5,840 nt of DNA, taken from NCBI GenBank assembly GCA_031255055.1, contig JAIRTG010000114.1, positions 1 to 5,840 on the forward strand. Reading direction: 5' to 3'. The notes below the pieces were generated by a model that saw only the letters and a list, made by a program, of their open reading frames with translations, searched no databases and was not told where the DNA came from. The translations under genes were made by a program, and so were the position numbers. Positions 5,835 to 5,840 of this stretch are shown here, in pieces. How positions within the stretch are numbered: position 1 is the stretch's first letter; every line of letters starts with the position of its first letter. This DNA comes from Prevotellaceae bacterium (GTDB lineage Bacteria > Bacteroidota > Bacteroidia > Bacteroidales > Paludibacteraceae).

Positions 5835-5840
5835 TTTCAA

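Overview
This window looks like a chromosomal segment from a member of the Bacteroidota, most likely Bacteroidales. The TrmD protein has the sequence style I associate with that group (CGHYKGID, ALSDSFQDNLL and a short C-terminus). The DUF721/DciA-like protein is the short stand-alone form common there. None of the five genes has a clear Shine-Dalgarno sequence, and the divergent intergenic region carries a TAnnTTTG-type -7 element on each strand. All of this rests on motif reading and recall, because no database search was possible. I see no tRNA, rRNA, CRISPR array, transposase or phage gene.

Layout: positions 1-226 hold no gene I can support. They contain an AT-rich, roughly 7-bp-periodic tract (about 30-78), then an abrupt GC-rich cluster of small hairpins and direct repeats (about 81-166), and a further imperfect hairpin (185-208). 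Positions 227-1803 hold a tight minus-strand cluster transcribed right to left. It encodes a PlsC-type lysophosphatidate acyltransferase, then a DciA-like DUF721 protein (6-nt gap), then an uncharacterised alpha-helical, HEAT-like protein (11-nt gap). Positions 1804-2065 form a 262-bp divergent control region with a candidate promoter on each strand, two short palindromes and an 8-bp tandem repeat. Positions 2066-5098 on the plus strand encode a complete RND/HAE1-family drug efflux permease. It is followed 55 nt later by trmD (5154-5834), the tRNA (guanine37-N1)-methyltransferase, complete within the window.

How the genes fit together: the minus-strand cluster pairs membrane phospholipid synthesis (PlsC) with a protein family tied to loading the replicative helicase (DciA). 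Tight spacing suggests co-transcription, but it does not prove a shared job. The RND permease would need a periplasmic adaptor and an outer-membrane channel to work as a tripartite pump; neither is encoded next to it here, so it appears to borrow them from elsewhere. trmD may be co-transcribed with the pump gene or have its own weak promoter.

Most of the window is ordinary housekeeping and transport content, and I found no convincing new multi-gene system. The points that most merit a second look are the structured GC-rich element at the left end, the altered glycine-rich loop of TrmD, and the isolated RND permease.
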